64,000 nucleotides of DNA from Mytilus edulis. Its lineage: Eukaryota > Mollusca > Bivalvia > Mytilida > Mytilidae. The notes beneath the pieces were generated by a model. That model was not told the origin of the DNA. It saw only the letters and a list, made by a program, of their open reading frames with translations, and did not search any database. Shown piece after piece: positions 34,873-46,808 of this stretch (position 1 is the stretch's first letter; every line of letters starts with the position of its first letter). Location: NCBI RefSeq assembly GCF_963676685.1, contig NC_092350.1, forward strand, positions 45,057,705-45,121,704, in the 5' to 3' direction. Position numbers and translations under genes: made by a program.

Positions 34873-36561
34873 TTATTTAAGATTAAACACGAACGCAGTT
34901 CCCTCTCTACTTGCAACTAACATCTTATTATTTGATCTGTCGACGTGTATCGCTGCTGGCCTTTCCAGTCCGTTCTTACTCGTAAGAAGTTCTCTATATG
35001 TGTGTCCGTCGGGAGAGATAACAACGACATTGTTCGTATTACATCCTACTACGTACACATTTCCATTTCCATCTACAGATATACCCAAAGGGCTTTTTAT
35101 AACTTTCACATTTTTAAACACCCATTGTATGTTTCCTTGAAAGTCAATACAGGTTACACTATCATTCTCACAGTATGTATAGATAATCTTATCTCTGAAT
35201 TTTGTGACATATGAATGGTTTGATAAATAAATCTTAGTAACATTTACAATGGATTCATCATTAAGGCTAATCATTTGTATTCCATCCTTTACAGCACAAT
35301 AAATCAATTTATCTTCACTGTATGCTACTCCAGCGTTTACTGAGTTCACTTTCAATGTTTTCCTCACTTTCTTTGTTTTTAGGTCAATTAAATTAATTTG
35401 AAGGGAGTCCTTGTCATAACCAGAAGTCACAGCAACTGAGTTATCTCCTATGTATGTCACATCGAATACAGGACCGACGTTTCCAATCTCAAAATCAAGA
35501 GAACCATCTGGCTTATAGACTTGAATTGTTCTTCTTAATAAACTTGCGAGTACCATTCTACAATCAGCCAGAAGCGTACAACCCCTAATACCACCCAACT
35601 GTGTGTCAATTTTCTGCAGCAATGCAGGTGTTAAGCTGTCGATATTTAAAGGTGTTACGGCTACCATCATCTGAGCTTGTTTACCCTTATGTTTCAGGAT
35701 TGGTATTTTACATGGATCTGCTGTCAACACGACATCTCCAAATGTCTGAATGGCAGATATCAAACCTTGCAATGACGGGTTAATCTTGCATGACAAGTAA
35801 ACTTGGTTCGCACCATCACTTTTAACCATTGATTGAGTGTACTTTTCTTCTGCTACGACATTTTTTTCTATGTGTTTCAAAGCGAGGAAAGTCTGCAGCT
35901 CTGATGCATACTGCTTTATGTTGCCAATATTTTTTTGGTGTTCTGTGATCTCGTTTTCTTTATCTATCAATGACTTTATTAATCGTCGTATTTTGTTACT
36001 TTCTTCTTCTTCCCTCGTTTTGAGATCTTTCAATATGGCATCCTGAAGTTTATCTAGATGAAGATTGATACTAGCTCGATTTTCTAAAACCTCTTTTTTA
36101 ATTTCTCTACTCTTTTTCCGGATTGACGCCAAATTGTCTTCCCGGTCGATTCGAAGTCTTCTAATGTTCTCTGCAATTTCTGACAAGGTCTGTTCGATTT
36201 CAGCAAAAGCATGCGAAGATTTGATATTTCGTGTTATATCATCGATATCTATCAATTCTTTACATTCCATGTGTGTATCAACTACACATTTCTTGCAGCA
36301 CGGACAATCATGCTTCCTACAGAACAGCACGTATTTCTCATTGTGTCTATCACAAGAACGTGCCAATTGTAATACATCGTTAGGAAGTTTCTGGTACTCG
36401 GTAATAGATACAACGTCGTGATTTCTAGATCCTTTTGAAATACTATGATGCTCTTTACATTCTTCACACAGCCCTTCATCACACTCAGAACACCACACAT
36501 TTGATGGTTTGGTAATGTGGCGATAATCACAGATCCCGCAAACACTCCAGTTACTTGCCAT
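34873..36561 (-). CDS. B-box / coiled-coil / beta-propeller protein, TRIM-like without RING, 562 aa
   Basis: The N-terminus has two zinc-binding B-boxes: a B-box1-like cluster (C8, C11, C24, C27, C32, C35, H38/39, H48) and a B-box2 (C70, H73, C81, H84, C89, C92, H97, C100). Residues about 115-235 are a charged heptad-rich coiled coil. Residues about 295-562 carry repeated blades resembling NHL/SMP30 propellers, with VYKPDGSLDFEIG, FDVTYIGDNSVAVTS, SPLGISVDGNGNVYVVG and ISPDGHTY. There is no RING upstream, so ubiquitin-ligase activity of its own is not expected. Such RING-less TRIM relatives are greatly expanded in bivalves and often act as scaffolds in signalling or immunity. The start ATG at 36561 follows a minus-strand acceptor (TATTGCAG) four bases upstream, so the 5' UTR is spliced and the coding region is a single exon. 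A paralogue (55742-54072) has the same start context but is broken. Specific function is not known. Confidence 0.9.
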   Translation of the reverse strand: MASNWSVCGICDYRHITKPSNVWCSECDEGLCEECKEHHSISKGSRNHDVVSITEYQKLPNDVLQLARSCDRHNEKYVLFCRKHDCPCCKKCVVDTHMECKELIDIDDITRNIKSSHAFAEIEQTLSEIAENIRRLRIDREDNLASIRKKSREIKKEVLENRASINLHLDKLQDAILKDLKTREEEESNKIRRLIKSLIDKENEITEHQKNIGNIKQYASELQTFLALKHIEKNVVAEEKYTQSMVKSDGANQVYLSCKINPSLQGLISAIQTFGDVVLTADPCKIPILKHKGKQAQMMVAVTPLNIDSLTPALLQKIDTQLGGIRGCTLLADCRMVLASLLRRTIQVYKPDGSLDFEIGNVGPVFDVTYIGDNSVAVTSGYDKDSLQINLIDLKTKKVRKTLKVNSVNAGVAYSEDKLIYCAVKDGIQMISLNDESIVNVTKIYLSNHSYVTKFRDKIIYTYCENDSVTCIDFQGNIQWVFKNVKVIKSPLGISVDGNGNVYVVGCNTNNVVVISPDGHTYRELLTSKNGLERPAAIHVDRSNNKMLVASREGTAFVFNLK

Positions 36562-36565
36562 AATT

Positions 36566-39500
36566 CTGCAATAGAAAAATTAAAACCTATTTTGAATATA
36601 TGATTTAACAGATTTGTCAGGTTTGTTTTATTTAAACATTCTCGACTAAGGAAGATAAGAAGGATTTTATTTCACCCTAGTATTAAGGTAAAGCGGTAAA
36701 CTTTGAAAAAAAAAAAGAAAAAAACAACCCAAAATAAACCCCCAGAAATTTGGCGAAAATTGGAAAATGTTTCAACCACATGTAGGACTTTGATACATGG
36801 ATAACACAAGTCAACATACTGATCCTTGTTTTATCTTTGAAACACTGTGATAATGACTAAAGCATCCTAATTGTACATTCAACAAGAAATAGGACCCGTC
36901 TTTTGGCCTTACTGATCAGATTCTTTAATGACTTTCTGCAAAGTATCTTATACTAATCACTAGTTGAATGTGCAAATGATCAATCCTATTGATACCAGAT
37001 GGAAATAAAAACTCATAAGTCGAACAGAAACCGATACAAATCATGGCAAAATTCGAAAAAGAAAGACAAAACAACGTTCTACACATAGAAAAATAAAGAC
37101 TGAGCAATACCAACCCACCAAAAATAGTTTCATAACTTTTCGCGTTTTAGCTTCATCGAAGTAATTCATTAAGGCCAATCAAAATCTAAAACTGCTTCCA
37201 GTAGCAAGGTTTTCCAATCAATTTAGACCAAATGACGATATTGGTGGAGTACCTTCCTAACACCATTATGATAAAATTTGTAATAAACTAGCCAAATCCT
37301 GTTAGATAGAAGAAATATGTAAATGTGATTATTCACCGGGTTTCTATCGGAATTACATTATGTGCCACTAAAGCTACAATGTATACCACTAAATCAACAT
37401 TAGATTAAAATAATTTGTGATGGGGGCTATCAAACATAAATTTCGTAAAGTTTTCCATTCGCTTGATGTGTTTGAGCTTTGGATTATGCCATTTGATTAC
37501 GGACTTTACGTTTTGAATTTTCGGTATTTTTGTTATTTTGTTTTTAACATGGTCTGGTAATTTAATATGCTTGGAAGCTAATTCAAACAGTTTTAATTCT
37601 TCAAAAAAGGAAAAATATATATATCGATATCATTGTGCTTACAATTCATTAACGCGTAGTTTAAAAGACTTATCTGTTAATGACTATAAACAACATGGTA
37701 GAGACGGTATAGAAAATTGAACCTTCAATTATAAGAGAAACTCTGTGTGAACAACACTTAAAGAGTAAATAAGACATATACGTATATACTGACCATTATA
37801 AATACATGATAATGCTCTCAAAAGAATTGATTTACAAAAACGAAAATCATTGGGTAAAAATTTATAGTACAGTAACACTACAACAAAAAAGAAACATTAG
37901 AGGTCAATATGTCTTAATGAAATCAGGCTTCAAAGTTACGTGTCAAGCTTTATCTGGTGCGGAATTAAGGTAAGTAATGCTTAAAATTGATATTAAATTG
38001 TCAACGAAATGCGAAAAATACCAAAGCGACATTCAAATTCGAAAATCTACTGGATTTGTCATGTCTAAAAAGGAAAATGATAAACATAAAAACAAAAGTA
38101 CAGCATGTGACGTGCCTGAAAACAAAACTCTGATTTTTTTGAAAAACTAAGGATTTTCTTATCCCAGGCATAGATTACCTTAGCCGTATTTGGCACAACT
38201 TTTTTGAATTTTGGATCCTCAATGCTCTTCAACTTTGTACTTGTTTGGCTTTATAAATATTTTGAGTTGAGCGTCACTGATGAGTCTTATGTAGACGAAA
38301 CGCGCGTCTGGCGTACTAAATTATAATCCTGGTACATTTGATAACTATTTACACCACTGGGTCGATGCCACTGCTGGTGGACGTTTCGTCCCCGAGGGTA
38401 TCACCAGCCCAGTAGTCAACACTTAGGTGTTGACATGAATATCAATAATGTGGTCATTTTTATAAATTTCCTGAAAACAAAACTCTGAATTTTTTGAAAA
38501 ACTAAGGATTTTCTTATCCCAGGCATAGATTACTTTAGCCATATTTGGCACAACTTTTTGGAATTTTGGATCCTCAATGCTCTTCAACTTTGTACTTGTT
38601 TGGCTTTATAAATATTTTGATTTGAGCGTCACTGATGAGTCTTATGTAGACGAAACGCGCGTCTGGCGTACTAAATTATAATCCTGGTACATTTGATAAC
38701 TATTTACACCACTGGGTCGATGCCACTGCTGGTGGACGTTTCGTCCCCGAGGGTATCACCAGCCCAGTAGTCAACACTTAGGTGTTGAAATGAATATCAA
38801 TAATGTGGTCATTTTTATAAATTTCCTGAAAACAAAACTCTGAATTTTTTGAAAAACTAAGGATTTTTCTTATCCCAGGTATAGATTACCTTAGCCGTAT
38901 TTGACACAACTTTTTGGAATTTTGGATCCTCAATGCTCTTCAACTTTGTACTTGTTTGGCTTTATAAATGTTTTGATTTGAGCGTCACTGATGAGTCTTA
39001 TGTAGACAAAACGCGCGTCTGGCGTACTCAATTATAATCCTGGTACCTTTGATAACTATTGTACAGTCTCTAACTATTACACTGTCCTGATATCCAATAT
39101 TTCCCAGGACACTTACAGATAAATTATGTATGGTTGTCCGAATAAATTTCAGTAATGAGTGAATAAGATTAATTAAGGCATCCGTGTGATGATATGAAAG
39201 ATGTATTCAGATTATAAAGCAATTTCATTGGCAGAATTTATGTCGCGATTGGTCTTTGCAATTTGCTCAAACATCCGGTTTGCATAAATTGAGCATTGCA
39301 ATAGGATTATGACTTTTTATTTATTAAACACAACAAAAACATAATACAAGCCCTGAAATTTAATATCAAAGTCGAGAAAAAACTGGCAACTACATTCCTC
39401 AAAAAGAAAATAATAAAGAGACAAAAAAAAAGTACATCAAGTGACTTTTACAGACTCTAACTCTAACACTGTTCTAATATCCAATGTTTACACAGCCTTA

Positions 39501-39866
39501 CATTTACAAAAAAAAATATGTATGGTTGTCACAGACAGCTTCAATAATGAGTGAATGGGAATAACCAAGGCATCGCAAAACAATATGACGATGTGAAAGA
39601 TAAAATAAATGTATCTATAGTATAAAGCAATTTGAGTGACGGAATTTATATTACAATTGGTCTGCAGAGTTTGCTCTAGATACCGGTTTAAGTTCACGTC
39701 TTGCTGGTTTTTTTTTTTTGTTTTTTTTTTTAATTGAAAAGATTGAACATTGTCTCACCATGAACCATGAATTTTACCTACCGTTGAATGTGTGATCTGT
39801 TATTGTAAGTCCTTGCTTTACATTTAGTTCATTCTTGATGAAAAATGACTAACGTCATCTAGATCT
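36566..39866 (-). other. Inferred 5' UTR intron of the TRIM-like gene with repeat content
   Basis: On the minus strand the acceptor at 36566-36567 closes an intron. A candidate first exon with a donor (GTAAAATTC) lies near 39779-39850, just downstream of the ISRE-like motif. The stretch also holds a dispersed repeat at 36970-37130 and a 355-bp tandem array at 38114-39060. No coding exon is seen inside. The first exon is inference from comparison with unit B, where GTAAAATAATG lies in the same relation to its own ISRE-like motif. Confidence 0.35.
38114..39060 (+). repeat. 355-bp tandem array (~2.65 copies) containing the 195-bp GCGCGTCTGGCG unit
   Basis: CCTGAAAACAAAACTCTGA recurs at 38114, 38470 and 38825. 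Each period contains the 195-bp dispersed unit (CTTATCCCAGGCATAGATTA to GGTACATTTGATAACTATT). The first two periods also have CACCACTGGGTCGATGCCAC, GGTGGACGTTTCGTCCCCGAG and CAACACTTAGGTGTTGA. Copies differ at only a few positions by eye, so the expansion is recent. GTCACTGATGAGTCTTATG is conserved in all copies. Confidence 0.85.
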
Positions 39867-39882
39867 GAAACGAAAGTGAAAA
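39867..39882 (+). promoter_or_regulatory. ISRE/IRF-binding-like motif upstream of TRIM-like gene A
   Basis: GAAACGAAAGTGAAAAC contains the GAAANNGAAA core (GAAAGTGAAA) of IRF/ISRE sites. A near-identical motif sits upstream of the duplicated copy at 61349-61367. The flanks (GAAATTATAAATTAAGGTGG-type in A) are also alignable with unit B. It lies about 3.3 kb upstream of the minus-strand ATG, next to the inferred first exon. IRF control is inference. Confidence 0.45.
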
Positions 39883-41814
39883 CAGAATGAAATTATAAAT
39901 TAAGGTGGCACGTAAACAAGTAAAGTCATTAATGTTGTCAATTAATAGTTTTAATCATTTGGTTGATAATCTTTAATAAATAATACCTTATAATCGTCTT
40001 AAATCCGTTCAAGAATGCTTCGAATTTATACACCCTACTTATCAACCAGGTAGGTGGCATATCACATGTATCATGTGACCAATTTAAGTATTTTATCAAT
40101 TGAACATGGCGGTTTATTTTGAATTTGGTTGTTAATCATTCATAAATTTTGTATTCAAGTCTTTCGAAATTCAATTATTTTACCATACATACATAACTAT
40201 GGTTACTCAGATCCTGCGATTTTTGTGTTTGTCATATAACACAAAACTTTTGTATTTTTAGGTTATTTGATCTGTTTATTTTATCCATGATTAAGGTCTA
40301 GCAAATATATAGCTGTACAATCTTTAGCCGATATGCATTAAAAGACTTGAGAGTTTAATTACGTTCCTAGGTGCAGTTGGTTGAATGATACTTCTGAAAA
40401 TAAACAGTATTAGGTTTATCTAGGAAAACATTCTTTGTTGAAAAAATGCCAGAATTGGTATTGTGATCATGGTATTATCAAGATAAATAGCAAGCACATT
40501 TTGCTATTGTTATTTTAAGTGTTGGAAATTTATTTTATTTTTACAAAACCTATACTATCGCATCTTTCTGCCCCAAAGGAAGCTATTAAACCAAACGATC
40601 AAAATGGTGAAGTTGAAATCATCCCTTTGCAAATTTGACGGACGCCAATACGAGTTGGTTGACCGTTCTGGAATATCCGTTTCACAGATGATATCGGATA
40701 TGTTCCTTACTTCGTAACTACAATCCCCTTCCCTTTTCATGAATGTGACCTACCTAACTAGACTATTTACCGGGTTTGTAATAACATGAGCAAAACGATG
40801 GTGCCACATGTGAAGCAGGATCTGCTTATCCTTCTGTAGCACCTGACATCACCCCCAAATTTTGGTGGGGTTTGTGTTGCTTAGTCTTTAGTTTTCTATT
40901 GAGTGTCATGCGTACTATTATTTGTCTGTTTGTCTTTTTTACTTTTAACCCATTGCGTTGTCATGGTTGTCAGTTTATTTTCGATCTATGAATTTGACTG
41001 TCCCTCTGGTATCTTTCGCCCCACTGCACAAAGACAAACATTTCTGATTTTACATTATCAAATATCTTTCAATTGACAATTCTTAAAGAAGAAAATAAAA
41101 ATACTGTTACACCTATTATTTATATGATCTATTATTTACTTCACTTCAACCGGGTATATATACATTCACAGTTTGATGTGTATCTGATTTGTAGGATTTA
41201 CCATGAGATGTAAATGTTCTTTGATCACATGTTACCTGCTTATATCATGGTAATAAATATCAATGATTTGATGTATATGTATTTTGTATTACATCCCATC
41301 TCCTTTGTTCTAACAGGGGTGATCTAAGCCGGATCACCCCTACCAGATCACCCCAGTTTGAGATTCTTTGTTATACATGCTTTTCTTTGTTCTGTAACAT
41401 TATGGCGGGAATGTCAAATCCACTATAAAACTTATGATTTAATATACAATTAACCTATAGCTGTACAATGTAACCTATGGGCATGCAACAAGAGTATAAA
41501 TCTCAATAACCTAAAATTATACCATAGCTGTCTATGGTATAAGTTTCATAATTATACCATGGTTTTGTTGTGTATGATTTTCGAAAAGAAAAACAAAGAT
41601 GGCAAGACCTGAACGAGGCCGCCTGAATTTTTTAATTGACATATGAACAGCAGAGTCAATGTGGGCCATTAAGCTAAACTGCCCGCTTTGCACCAGCCGA
41701 TATAAATGAATGCCTAGGGTGTGAATCGAACCCATGTACACCAACTCCGTTGTCCCTATATTTTTAGATGAACAAAAAATTAACAAACGATGTTACTTGA
41801 GTAAGGGAGCTACC

Positions 41815-42082
41815 ATTTGATTTTTATGGGGGGGGGGGGGGGGGGGGGGGGGCTAGGATGAAATTTGAAAAAAATAGGCAGGACAGGAGTTTTGAGTAAA
41901 AAAAAAGGCAGGATGAGACACTTGCAAAAAAAAAAAGTCAGGACGACAATTTAGGTAAAAAAAAGTCAGGATAAACTAAAAAAAAAAAAAGGCAGGACCG
42001 AAGGACCGAACAGAGTGAAAAATATAAAAGCAGGACAGAGATTACCCCCCCCCCCCCCCATACAAATCAAATGGTAGCTCCC
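41815..42082. mobile_element. Compact GGGAGCTACC-TIR element with G- and C-homopolymers
   Basis: Inverted ends GGGAGCTACCATTTGATTTTTATG and its inverse (CATACAAATCAAATGGTAGC on the plus strand) are followed inward by a G-tract of about 25 (41828-41852) and preceded by a C-tract of about 15 (42046-42059). Between them lie pieces reading AGGCAGGAC, the reverse complement of the GTCCTGCC pieces in the copies at 3128 and 31765. Flanks are TAA on the left and AAA on the right, so a TWA-type duplication is possible but not clean. No coding capacity. Confidence 0.7.
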
Positions 42083-42114
42083 AAATAACAATAATGTTTG
42101 CGAATTAAAAATAG

Positions 42115-42218
42115 ATAGGTTCCTTTAAATGAAGCTGAACATAGGTTTCTTTAAATGAAGCTGAACATATGTTTCTTTAAATGAAGTTGAACATAGGTTT
42201 CTTTAAATGAAGCTGACC
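42115..42218 (+). repeat. 26-bp minisatellite, four copies
   Basis: ATAGGTTTCTTTAAATGAAG followed by CTGAAC repeats four times in direct tandem with one or two differences per copy. It lies just right of the GGGAGCTACC element. No coding role seen. Confidence 0.85.
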
Positions 42219-42962
42219 ATTTTGTTTAAATTATCTAGACATATACATCACATGCGATTTTAATCATGGACATTTTGAAATCCCTGTTAATTAATGCGTG
42301 ACTTAAATTTGTCTTCTGGTACAAATTAAAACGTGGAATTATTCATCCAAACTCACTAAAAGATTCTTAAGATTCAAATTTCCACAGAATTATAAAATTA
42401 ATTAAAAATAAACATTTAAACATTTCGAACATTTAACATTTTGATAAAATAAAAAAATACACTAACCCATTGCAGTTCAACTTTTAATCTGGGGTTCCGG
42501 AAAACTTTTAAAATATCTCTTGCAGCCATATGCAGAACATCCAATTTCTTTTGTCTGAAACGTTACCCGTCACCAATGTAGATGTGCATCCATCGCTGTC
42601 GAAAAATATTGTCTAACTGATGTTCCCGCTGTTTCAGAAGCCCGTGCTTATTTCAGAAAAAAGGCGGAGCTTAATATGCAAGGTCCAAAAAGGGTAATTT
42701 GACTGATTCTTATAAAAATATCTTCAAAGTAAACTAACAAAAATATATGAAATACACATTTTTAAACAGCAAGATATGCGATAGGTTAAAACAGATATTT
42801 TATATCTTTTGGACAGTTTTGTGGTGTTTCGTAAATTATACCATAGCTTTTGTTGAAACCCCTCGGCAACCTCACGAGACGAAAAAATCTGTATAAAAGA
42901 TATGAAATATCTATAACTTATACGGAAAAGACTATCTATCAAAATTTAGGTAGAAAAAATCC

Positions 42963-43041
42963 AATGTTTATGCTGGGATTCGAACTCAAGACCTTTAGCA
43001 TATCAAGCCACGACACATACCACTACACAAGGACAACTAGA
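42963..43041 (-). repeat. tRNA-like (SINE-head or tRNA-relic) sequence
   Basis: On the minus strand, TGTAGTGGTATGTG resembles an RNA polymerase III A box, and GAGTTCGAATCCC about 35 bases later is a very good B box (TPsiC-like). Arm pairing is incomplete, so a working tRNA is unlikely. A second minus-strand B-box-like ATGGGTTCGATTCACACCC lies at about 41724-41742. These are consistent with tRNA-derived SINE heads. Confidence 0.35.
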
Positions 43042-43992
43042 TATGAACTATCAGTAATTTAACATACTTAAAGGAAGCAAGATGTATTTATAAGTGGTGC
43101 GAGTTGTCAGACCTTTATTCAGTGGTGTTTAAACCCTTTTCGTTAATAAGTGAGTCGGACTGATTGTTCAATTTGATTTTACACTTTTTCAAAAGTGGGG
43201 CGATATAGTACGGGCCGATTAGGCAGTGGGACGAGTTAACATTGTTTTAGCAAATTAACCTGACGATATCGAGATATGGGTATTTAGTCGGATCTTAACA
43301 CGTACTTGTGATTTGTTTAAAACCGGTTTTAACGAAGAAATGTCGAAATGTTCAGAACTTAATTAAATCTGTTTTTGGGTAAGATGGTGCATGCATACGA
43401 TTTTTATTGTGTCTTACACTTTGAGAAGCGAATAATCTTTAGCTACTTGATTTAAATATTGTGTAAAAACGTTAATTATGAGCTATGAAAGTCAAGTGGC
43501 TCAAGCATTTTACTGAGGAAGTTTTAAAAAAATGCAAAGAAATATTTTAACAGTGGGTTAGATTTCATTAGTCTTTACTATCTATAGATTAACAACTTTT
43601 GGTTATATTTATAATTCAGAATCATCATTGAAGGTGGAGCGCGATTGCACAGTTAATTAATTATATTGATGTGCCATTTGTATGCAAGAGTGACATTCCG
43701 TTGTATTATGTGCCAATTCGAAAAAGTTATGCGAGTATTGTCTCCCTTTAACAGGTTCATTATTTTATATTAAGTTTAGGTTTCTGATATAAATTTGAAT
43801 AGTTACAAAATGTATCAATTCAATATATTTCAGTTTTTGTTATTGGTGTATCAAAAACATTGATGTACGAAAATAAGTTCATAAATTTGAAACGTTTAAA
43901 ATGATTACATACCAATATAAAGAACCGTTCATCATTTTTGAAAAAGACTATCATTGAACATTGTATTAATTATCTTCCCTTTATGATAGATT

Positions 43993-46474
43993 GATTGGGA
44001 AATGAACTTTTGAAAAATTATAGACCAATATCTTTGTTACAAGTTGACTATAAAATATTGGCCAGAATAATGGCAAATAGATTTAAAAAGGTATTACCAA
44101 CTATTATATCAGAAAACCAAACTTGCTGTATTATTGGTAGAGATATTAGTAATAATATTGCTAATGTAAGAGATATAATTACTTTAGTTGAAAATGATGA
44201 ACTTGAAGGCTATATTGTTAAAATTGACCAAGAGAAAGCTTTTGACAGAGAAAGTCATGAGTTTATTTTTAAAACCTTAAAGAAATTTGGGTTTGGTGAT
44301 GTATTTATCAAGTGGATAGAGATTTTCTATACAAGAATTAATAGCTGTGTAAAATGCAATGGATTTTTGACACCCTATTTTTGTGTTGATAATGGGATAA
44401 GACAAGGGTGTCCAATAAGTGCCCTTCTCTATGTTTTAGCAGCTGAAACTTTACAATGTAATATAAGGAAAAATGTGAATATATCTGGTATTAAAATTCC
44501 AAATACCACTGATGAAGCTCTTATTTTTCAGCACGCAGACGACACTACTTTAACTGTGTCTGACAAAAGTTCTATTGATGAAATTTTTAAAGTTTTTGAA
44601 ATGTATGAAGCCAGTTCAGGCGCCAAAATAAATAGACAAAAATCAGAGATATTGCCAATTGGCAAAGGTAGAATAGCTGATAATGAAAAAAACAAATATA
44701 ATTTACAAGTTTGCGAAAACTATATTTTATTGTTAGGAGTGTATGTTGGCAAAGACAAAACTGTTTGTGATCATTTAAATTGGAGTGGCAAAGTTAGTAA
44801 AATTAAGTCCTTATTGAATATGTGGATGCAGAGGCAATTGACAATACAGGGTAGAGTGAATGTTATTTCCTCATTATTCATGTCAAGATTATGGTATTCT
44901 TTGTTTGTAACATCGATGTCAGATCAAGTTTTACGAGATATTAAAACTGCATGTGTTACTTTTGTGTGGAATAATGGTGCACACTTAGTAAAATATAACA
45001 CCATCATTGATCAAAAGTGTAATGGAGGTTTACAGTTACCTGATATTGAATCAAAGATGTATGCATTTAGATTAAAATTTTTAGCCAGGTTTTTAGACAA
45101 GAATTATAAAGTGCTATGGAAGTCTACATTTAAATATTTTATTTCAAAAATTTTAAATATGAACTTATCAGAAGAAATATTATTCATTTCTTTACCAGAA
45201 AACTTGAAGTGTATTCCTAATGTTTACAAAGAAATGTTTAAAGGTTTTGATCTCTTAAGAGATGATATTGAATTTGATCTTAGCACTGAAAATGTATATG
45301 ATCAACCCTTATTTTGTAATCCAAATGTGTTGTTCGATGGAAAAACTGTTATATGGTATGATTTTATAAATGCTGGAATTGTTCAAGTAAAAGATATATG
45401 TTATGAAGTTATAGAGGGGTTTTTACCAGAAATGGCTATAGTTGAGATGATACAAAATGTAACTAATCATTGTGATATTAACAGTATTGTAAAAAGATAT
45501 AATACTTTAAAAGTTGTATTGCCTAAAGAATGGACAGAAATTATTCATAAAAATATTCATAGGAGAAATGTTTCTCGCTCTATAAATATTAATGTCATTT
45601 TCAAAGATAAATTGTCAGAGTTTTCTATGTGTTCGACAAAAGAACTGTATTTGTTACTTACTAGTAAACTATGTCAGCATCCTATTTGCTATAAAAAGTG
45701 GACAGAAGTTTTTGAGATTGAAGAGAATGATCTTTGTAAAGTATGGAAAAACGTTAATTTCCATTGGAAACCATCTATTTTAATGGATCTAGATTTCAAA
45801 ATAGCACATTATTGTATTTTCACAAATTCTAAACTTATGACTATGAAACTTATAAATTACAATGTATGTGATGTATGTGAAAAGGAAGTAGAAAATATCA
45901 CTCATTTATTTCTATTATGTTCTGAATTAGTAGAATTTCATCTGTTTATGCAACAGAAGTTGTCAGTTTTATTTGATAATGTTGATTCTGACAAAATTGA
46001 TAATTTAGTGTATGAAGAGGTATTTATGTTTGGTTTATTTGGATCTATCAAAGGCGTAAATGTAAGTTTTGTCAATTTCATGTTATCTGTAGCGAGATAT
46101 TGTATCTTCAGAAGAAGGAATTTACTTAAAAATTTAAACAGTAATGTTGATCTTATTAGACTATTTAAATACACTGTAAAACATTATATAACTTACCTGT
46201 ATGAATATTTGTGTGATGCAAAATGTATGAGAAATGTTTTTGAGAAACACTTTTTAAAAAATAATATTCTGGTACAAGAAACCGAAGGTGTCATAACATT
46301 TAATTTCTAATTATTGTGCTGATTATATATATGTGATTATACTTAAAACATTGCTTTGTGATAATTTTGTGTAATATGTAATATATCTGTTGTATATATA
46401 TGTTGAAGAATTGAATAAAGATAAAAAAAGATTGGGAAATGAACTTAATGATAAAAAAAGATTGGGAAATGAAC
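43993..46474 (+). mobile_element. 5'-truncated L1/Tx1-like LINE with 15-bp target duplication
   Basis: GATTGGGAAATGAAC stands at 43993-44007 directly before the element and again at 46430-46444 directly after its tail (TTGAATAAAGATAAAAAAA). This is a perfect target-site duplication. A third copy at 46460-46474 follows TTAATGATAAAAAAA, so the tail plus duplication was itself duplicated in tandem. The element body is 44008-46429 and truncated within the reverse transcriptase domain. The remaining frame is open to its stop, indicating a recent insertion. It lies in unit B between FAR exon 10 fragments. Confidence 0.9.
44008..46310 (+). CDS. Truncated non-LTR retrotransposon ORF2: reverse transcriptase C-terminal two thirds plus zinc knuckle
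   Basis: The open frame continues upstream to 43995, but only into the target duplication. It therefore has no native start; the lost 5' part would hold the endonuclease and RT fingers. What remains begins at NYRPISLLQVDYKIL. It has the first catalytic aspartate in VKIDQEKAFDR, the NGIRQGCPISALLY motif, the catalytic HADDTT (a YADD-type box) and SGAKINRQKS. The C-terminus carries a CCHC knuckle, CDVCEKEVENITHLFLLC (C-x2-C-x8-H-x4-C). About 765 codons are uninterrupted. Sequence style (QTCCIIGRDISNNIANVRD) is that of L1/Tx1-like LINEs; the clade is inference. It is a dead-on-arrival copy without its 5' end. Confidence 0.9.
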
Positions 46475-46808
46475 CAAAGTTCTCTACAGGTAATCACAGA
46501 AAGGGACTAGAAAGCAATTTTTAATTGTAGCTTATTTAACGTTAAAACAACTTTCCACTATAAACAAATGTTATTTTATACAAATATAAGGACCTTTTTA
46601 GCTAAATCTACAAATTTTATGAGATATTATGAATTTTTATTACAATAGATTAATATGCTAATTGTTTGATATCTACTTATCGTGTTCGGGGGTCATAAAG
46701 GGTATAAATCATATAGTAATATATAAAGTATATTATAATGTTTGTGTGGCGTTCTAAACGAGATTTTATGACTTGTATATGGTTTTTCGTCTAATCTAAA
46801 ACAGCTGG

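Larger units (their letters stand above)
24520..41030 (+). repeat. Unit A of a ~16.5-kb direct segmental duplication
   Basis: Homology to unit B begins within FAR intron 9 (TTTCTGAATTTACAG at about 24522 against TTTCTGATTTTACAT at about 41044). It continues through exons 10-13, the 3' flank (AACATCTGTGGAAAAAGAACT-type blocks), the 34.5-kb block GTCGGCTGGAAAATAAA and the TRIM-like gene. It reaches at least the block ACCCTACT...CATGTGACC at 40.03-40.08 kb. Order and orientation match unit B throughout. The left boundary is accurate to tens of bases, the right one less so. Confidence 0.8.

Noticed and set aside
35837..36421. Plus-strand frames opposite the TRIM-like gene
   Set aside because: They are antisense shadows of the 562-aa minus-strand gene, which has clear B-box and propeller motifs.
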